From positions 1 to 7,220 of the forward strand of contig JAHZBJ010000023.1 in NCBI GenBank assembly GCA_019423445.1: 7,220 nt of DNA. The letters run 5' to 3'. This document shows, piece by piece, positions 5,679 through 7,220 of the stretch. A program made the translations under genes and the position numbers. Numbering within the stretch: the first letter of the stretch is position 1; every line of letters starts with the position of its first letter. Origin of the DNA: Oscillospiraceae bacterium. Its GTDB lineage: Bacteria > Bacillota > Clostridia > Oscillospirales > Ruminococcaceae. The notes beneath the pieces were generated by a model. The model had not been told where the DNA came from. It saw only the letters and a list, made by a program, of their open reading frames with translations, and did no database searches.

Positions 5679-5702
5679 CCCTCCGGGTCAGTGCCCGGAG
5701 GG
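5679..5702 (-). other. Hairpin enclosing the stop codon of the DUF1275 gene
   Basis: A 9-bp perfect stem (5679-5687 with 5694-5702) has a six-base loop, TCAGTG on the plus strand, which contains the TGA stop (5690-5688 on the minus strand). No T-run follows, and the true terminator is at 5567-5593. A role in termination of translation or message stability is only a guess. Confidence 0.4.
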
Positions 5703-6419
5703 TTTGCGCTCCACCAGATCTTTTTCCGTTGTCAGATCCGCATGGAGCAATGTGACAAAAATAACCCCCAGGGGGATTATGGTCACCCAGATGGCTTTCC
5801 CCATCAGAAGGTGGCAGAAAACAGTCCCGACGACGACGCCCACGGCAAAGAAGGCCAGCATCCCGGAATGCCGGAGCAGCTTTTCCCGATGGCTCTTGTT
5901 GCCGGTGCGCCGGTGCCGTACTTCTTTTGCAAGGCCGATTCCCACTTGGCGGATGTGATTGGTGACAAAGGTGGTGGCTACAGGAACCCCCTGAGCCTGG
6001 CGGAAGGTGTTGTACTGCATGGAAGCAAGAAAATTGATAGCCACCTGGCAAATCTGCACCGGCGCCGATTCCGGAATGAATCCAAGTCCCAGCACAGCTG
6101 CCATCTCGATGAAGATCAGGGTGGTGTCCCAGCGGACGCAGAAGCGGCGTTTCATGGGGTTGGGAGCAAGCTCGGATACAAAGGCCCCCAGGATATAGGC
6201 TGAAATGGGGATCAGGTAATAGAGGGCGGTGCTCCATTCCCCCGACCCCAGGGCAAGTCCCATCAGCACGACATTGCCTGTCTGGGCATTGCAAAAAACA
6301 TTTCCCCGGAGCAGGTATGTATATGCGCCCCAAAATCCTGCTACGGCAATCAAGGTGAAGTAGACCCAGTTTCGTTCACATGTCAAAAAGTATTTTTCGG
6401 TATCTTTCAGCGGTTCCAT
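5688..6419 (-). CDS. DUF1275 (YoaK-like) integral membrane protein
   Basis: The 243-residue polytopic membrane protein has about six hydrophobic segments, including WVYFTLIAVAGFWGAYTYLL near residue 19, LIPISAYILGAFVSEL, LIFIEMAAVLGLGFIP, and two near the C-terminus. NAQTGNVVLMG after the first helix and FVTNHIRQVG in the middle are characteristic of the DUF1275/YoaK family, which has no established substrate. A basic loop (KEVRHRRTGNKSHREK) precedes the last two helices and is probably cytoplasmic. The start is ATG 6419, with AAAGGG eight bases upstream. The in-frame ATG at 6470 is rejected because the promoter at 6459-6488 puts transcription start downstream of it, near 6452. The gene is a single transcript, convergent with idi and divergent from the YitT-like gene. 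Nothing links it to isoprenoid synthesis apart from adjacency. Confidence 0.9.
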   Translation of the reverse strand: MEPLKDTEKYFLTCERNWVYFTLIAVAGFWGAYTYLLRGNVFCNAQTGNVVLMGLALGSGEWSTALYYLIPISAYILGAFVSELAPNPMKRRFCVRWDTTLIFIEMAAVLGLGFIPESAPVQICQVAINFLASMQYNTFRQAQGVPVATTFVTNHIRQVGIGLAKEVRHRRTGNKSHREKLLRHSGMLAFFAVGVVVGTVFCHLLMGKAIWVTIIPLGVIFVTLLHADLTTEKDLVERKPSGH

Positions 6420-6458
6420 GGCGTTTCGCCCTTTCAAAGCTAAGTGATGATAAATTCC

Positions 6459-6488
6459 ATTATACTCCATTCAATGGGATCTTTACAA
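6459..6488 (-). promoter_or_regulatory. Promoter of the DUF1275 gene
   Basis: On the minus strand TATAAT (6464-6459) is a perfect -10. TTGTAA (6488-6483), 18 bases upstream, is a fair -35. Transcription would start near 6452, giving a 33-base leader before ATG 6419. Confidence 0.65.
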
Positions 6489-6516
6489 ATCCATTTTTGT
6501 ATTTTGGGGGAACTTC

Positions 6517-6545
6517 TTGTTTTGGAGGGCGGATTGTGATACAAT
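6517..6545 (+). promoter_or_regulatory. Promoter of the YitT-like gene and its leader
   Basis: TTGTTT (6517-6522) and TACAAT (6540-6545) are 17 bases apart, with TGA before the -10 giving an extended TGnTACAAT. Transcription would start near 6552, 177 bases before the YitT-like start codon. It stands back to back with the DUF1275 promoter, the two -35 boxes being 28 bases apart. Confidence 0.65.
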
Positions 6546-6551
6546 AACTCC

Positions 6552-6675
6552 ATTATCTCCGGGGGAGCAGTTTGGTATTTTGAACACCGGACCGGAGAAC
6601 AGGGGAGGCTTTGCCCGTGGGGGCGGAAAAGAGGAAAAAATCGAAATGACAGCAGGCGGAAGGCCTGCTTTTTTT
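6552..6675 (+). ncRNA. Structured leader or small RNA upstream of the YitT-like gene
   Basis: Between the predicted start near 6552 and the terminator at 6651-6675 lies a run of about 124 bases able to form successive hairpins. TCTCCGG (6556-6562) pairs with CCGGAGA (6592-6598) around a 29-base interior that may hold a smaller GGT/ACC stem. GCCC (6613-6616) pairs with GGGC (6621-6624) and extends by wobble pairs. The terminator stem comes last. This promoter, folded region, terminator, gene order is the layout of a transcription-controlling leader, but I could not match it to a known riboswitch class. An independent small RNA is the other reading. Confidence 0.45.
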
Positions 6676-6702
6676 CTGCCCTTTACTGCGGTGATAGAGT
6701 GA
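6646..6702 (+). CDS. Possible 18-codon leader ORF overlapping the terminator
   Basis: ATG 6646 opens an 18-residue frame (MTAGGRPAFFLPFTAVIE) ending at TGA 6700-6702. GAGG (6631-6634) lies 11 bases upstream, a rather long spacing. The frame runs straight through the terminator stem and its T-run, so a translating ribosome would prevent the stem from forming. No run of one regulatory amino acid is seen. It may well be chance. Confidence 0.2.
   Translation: MTAGGRPAFFLPFTAVIE
6651..6675 (+). terminator. Rho-independent terminator inside the YitT-like leader
   Basis: AGCAGGC (6651-6657) pairs with GCCTGCT (6663-6669) around GGAAG, followed by T7 (6669-6675). It works only on the plus strand. 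It stands 54 bases before the YitT-like ATG with no complete gene before it on this strand, so it would truncate that gene's own transcript. Confidence 0.8.
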
Positions 6703-6728
6703 CCTGTTAGCAAGGAGGCTTTTACGGG

Positions 6729-7220
6729 ATGAAAACCCATTGGAAAAAACAGCTGGGAGGGCTGGCGGCTATTTTGGTTGGCAACGCTGTTTACGCTCTG
6801 GCGGTAGCGGCATTTATTCTCCCCAACGGCCTGATCACCGGGGGAAGCACCGGCCTTGCCCTGGTGGTCCGCCATATTTGGGGAGTGCCGGTGGAGACTT
6901 TTGTAGCGGTGTTCAATCCGCTGATGTTTTTTGTGGGCCTTTGGGCCCTGGGCTGGCGGTTCGCCGCCACCACCCTGGTGAGCAGCTTCTGGTACCCGGT
7001 GGCGCTGGGGGTGTTTCAGCAGATCCCAGGGATTGCTTTTCCCACAGAGGATAAGCTGCTGGCGGTGGCCTTTGCCGGTGGAATGATCGGGGTGGCTATC
7101 GGCATGGTGATCCGGGCCGGAGCCTCTACCGGCGGGATGGATATCCCGCCTTTGGTGCTCCACAGCAAAGCTGGGATGCCGGTGTCGGTGGGAATGTACG
7201 CCTTTGACTTTTTTATCCTT
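6729..7220 (+). CDS. YitT family membrane protein, N-terminal 164 residues
   Basis: The frame is open to the right edge, so the C-terminus is missing. YitT-family proteins (DUF161, usually followed by a DUF2179 domain) are polytopic membrane proteins of uncertain transport function. Family features seen are LPNGLITGGSTGLALVV after the first helix (about residues 31-47) and RAGASTGGMDIPPLVL (about 128-143), the glycine-rich STGG motif repeated in the second half. The N-terminus MKTHWKKQ is basic, as expected for a cytoplasmic end. At least four hydrophobic segments are visible. ATG 6729 is supported by AAGGAGG (6712-6718), although the 10-base spacing is slightly long. It follows a leader with its own terminator, suggesting expression is controlled by read-through. 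The DUF2179 domain would lie beyond the window. Confidence 0.9.
   Translation, partial: MKTHWKKQLGGLAAILVGNAVYALAVAAFILPNGLITGGSTGLALVVRHIWGVPVETFVAVFNPLMFFVGLWALGWRFAATTLVSSFWYPVALGVFQQIPGIAFPTEDKLLAVAFAGGMIGVAIGMVIRAGASTGGMDIPPLVLHSKAGMPVSVGMYAFDFFIL

Noticed and set aside
5272..6333. 353-codon open frame on the minus strand crossing idi and the DUF1275 gene
   Set aside because: It spans the 5567-5593 terminator, is antisense to idi and out of frame with DUF1275, and has low-complexity composition (Cys, His, Pro, Ser, Arg).
6483..7163. 226-codon open frame on the minus strand opposite the YitT-like gene
   Set aside because: The plus strand encodes an unmistakable YitT N-terminus. The antisense product is His/Gln/Pro-rich without motifs.
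1..7220. CRISPR array, insertion sequence, integrase site or prophage remnant
   Set aside because: No spaced direct repeats, transposase motifs or terminal inverted repeats were seen. All inverted repeats found are short hairpins next to genes.

Overview
The window looks like chromosomal DNA of a GC-rich Firmicute, most likely a clostridial gut-type bacterium of the Oscillospiraceae kind (Flavonifractor or Oscillibacter-like). This is an inference from strong AGGAGG-type ribosome sites, sigma-A-like promoters, short rho-independent terminators, TTG starts, and the gene families present (YitT, DUF1275, ClpB). No mobile element, CRISPR array, tRNA or rRNA was seen.

Layout from left to right. 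(1) Positions 1-312 are the 3' end of clpB on the plus strand, closed by a symmetrical terminator (354-394). (2) A two-gene minus-strand unit (1223 down to 422) encodes a small two-helix membrane protein with a zinc ribbon and an unrecognised 169-residue protein; it has its own promoter (1249-1277). (3) A minus-strand isoprenoid operon (4737 down to 1356) reads ispDF fusion, ispE, then a COG4091 oxidoreductase, and ends in a terminator at 1305-1342. (4) A 220-bp divergent control region (4738-4957) separates it from a plus-strand type I isopentenyl diphosphate isomerase gene, idi (4958-5506). (5) A shared terminator (5567-5593) lies between idi and a convergent DUF1275 membrane protein gene (6419 down to 5688). 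(6) A second divergent region (6420-6728) contains facing promoters and a structured leader ending in a terminator. It leads into a YitT-family membrane protein gene that runs off the right edge.

The central story is the non-mevalonate (MEP) isoprenoid pathway. The COG4091 protein belongs to the family of Brucella DRL, the alternative 1-deoxy-D-xylulose-5-phosphate reductoisomerase that is unrelated in sequence to classical DXR. Its place directly behind ispDF and ispE suggests it supplies MEP to them. IspD, IspE and IspF would then carry MEP to methylerythritol cyclodiphosphate, and Idi across the divergent promoter would balance IPP and DMAPP. Two details stand out. The IspF half is a divergent type lacking the usual active-site loop and one conserved His. 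The linker between the IspD and IspF halves also encodes a strong Shine-Dalgarno sequence, correctly spaced before the IspF start Met, so free IspF may be made as well as the fusion.
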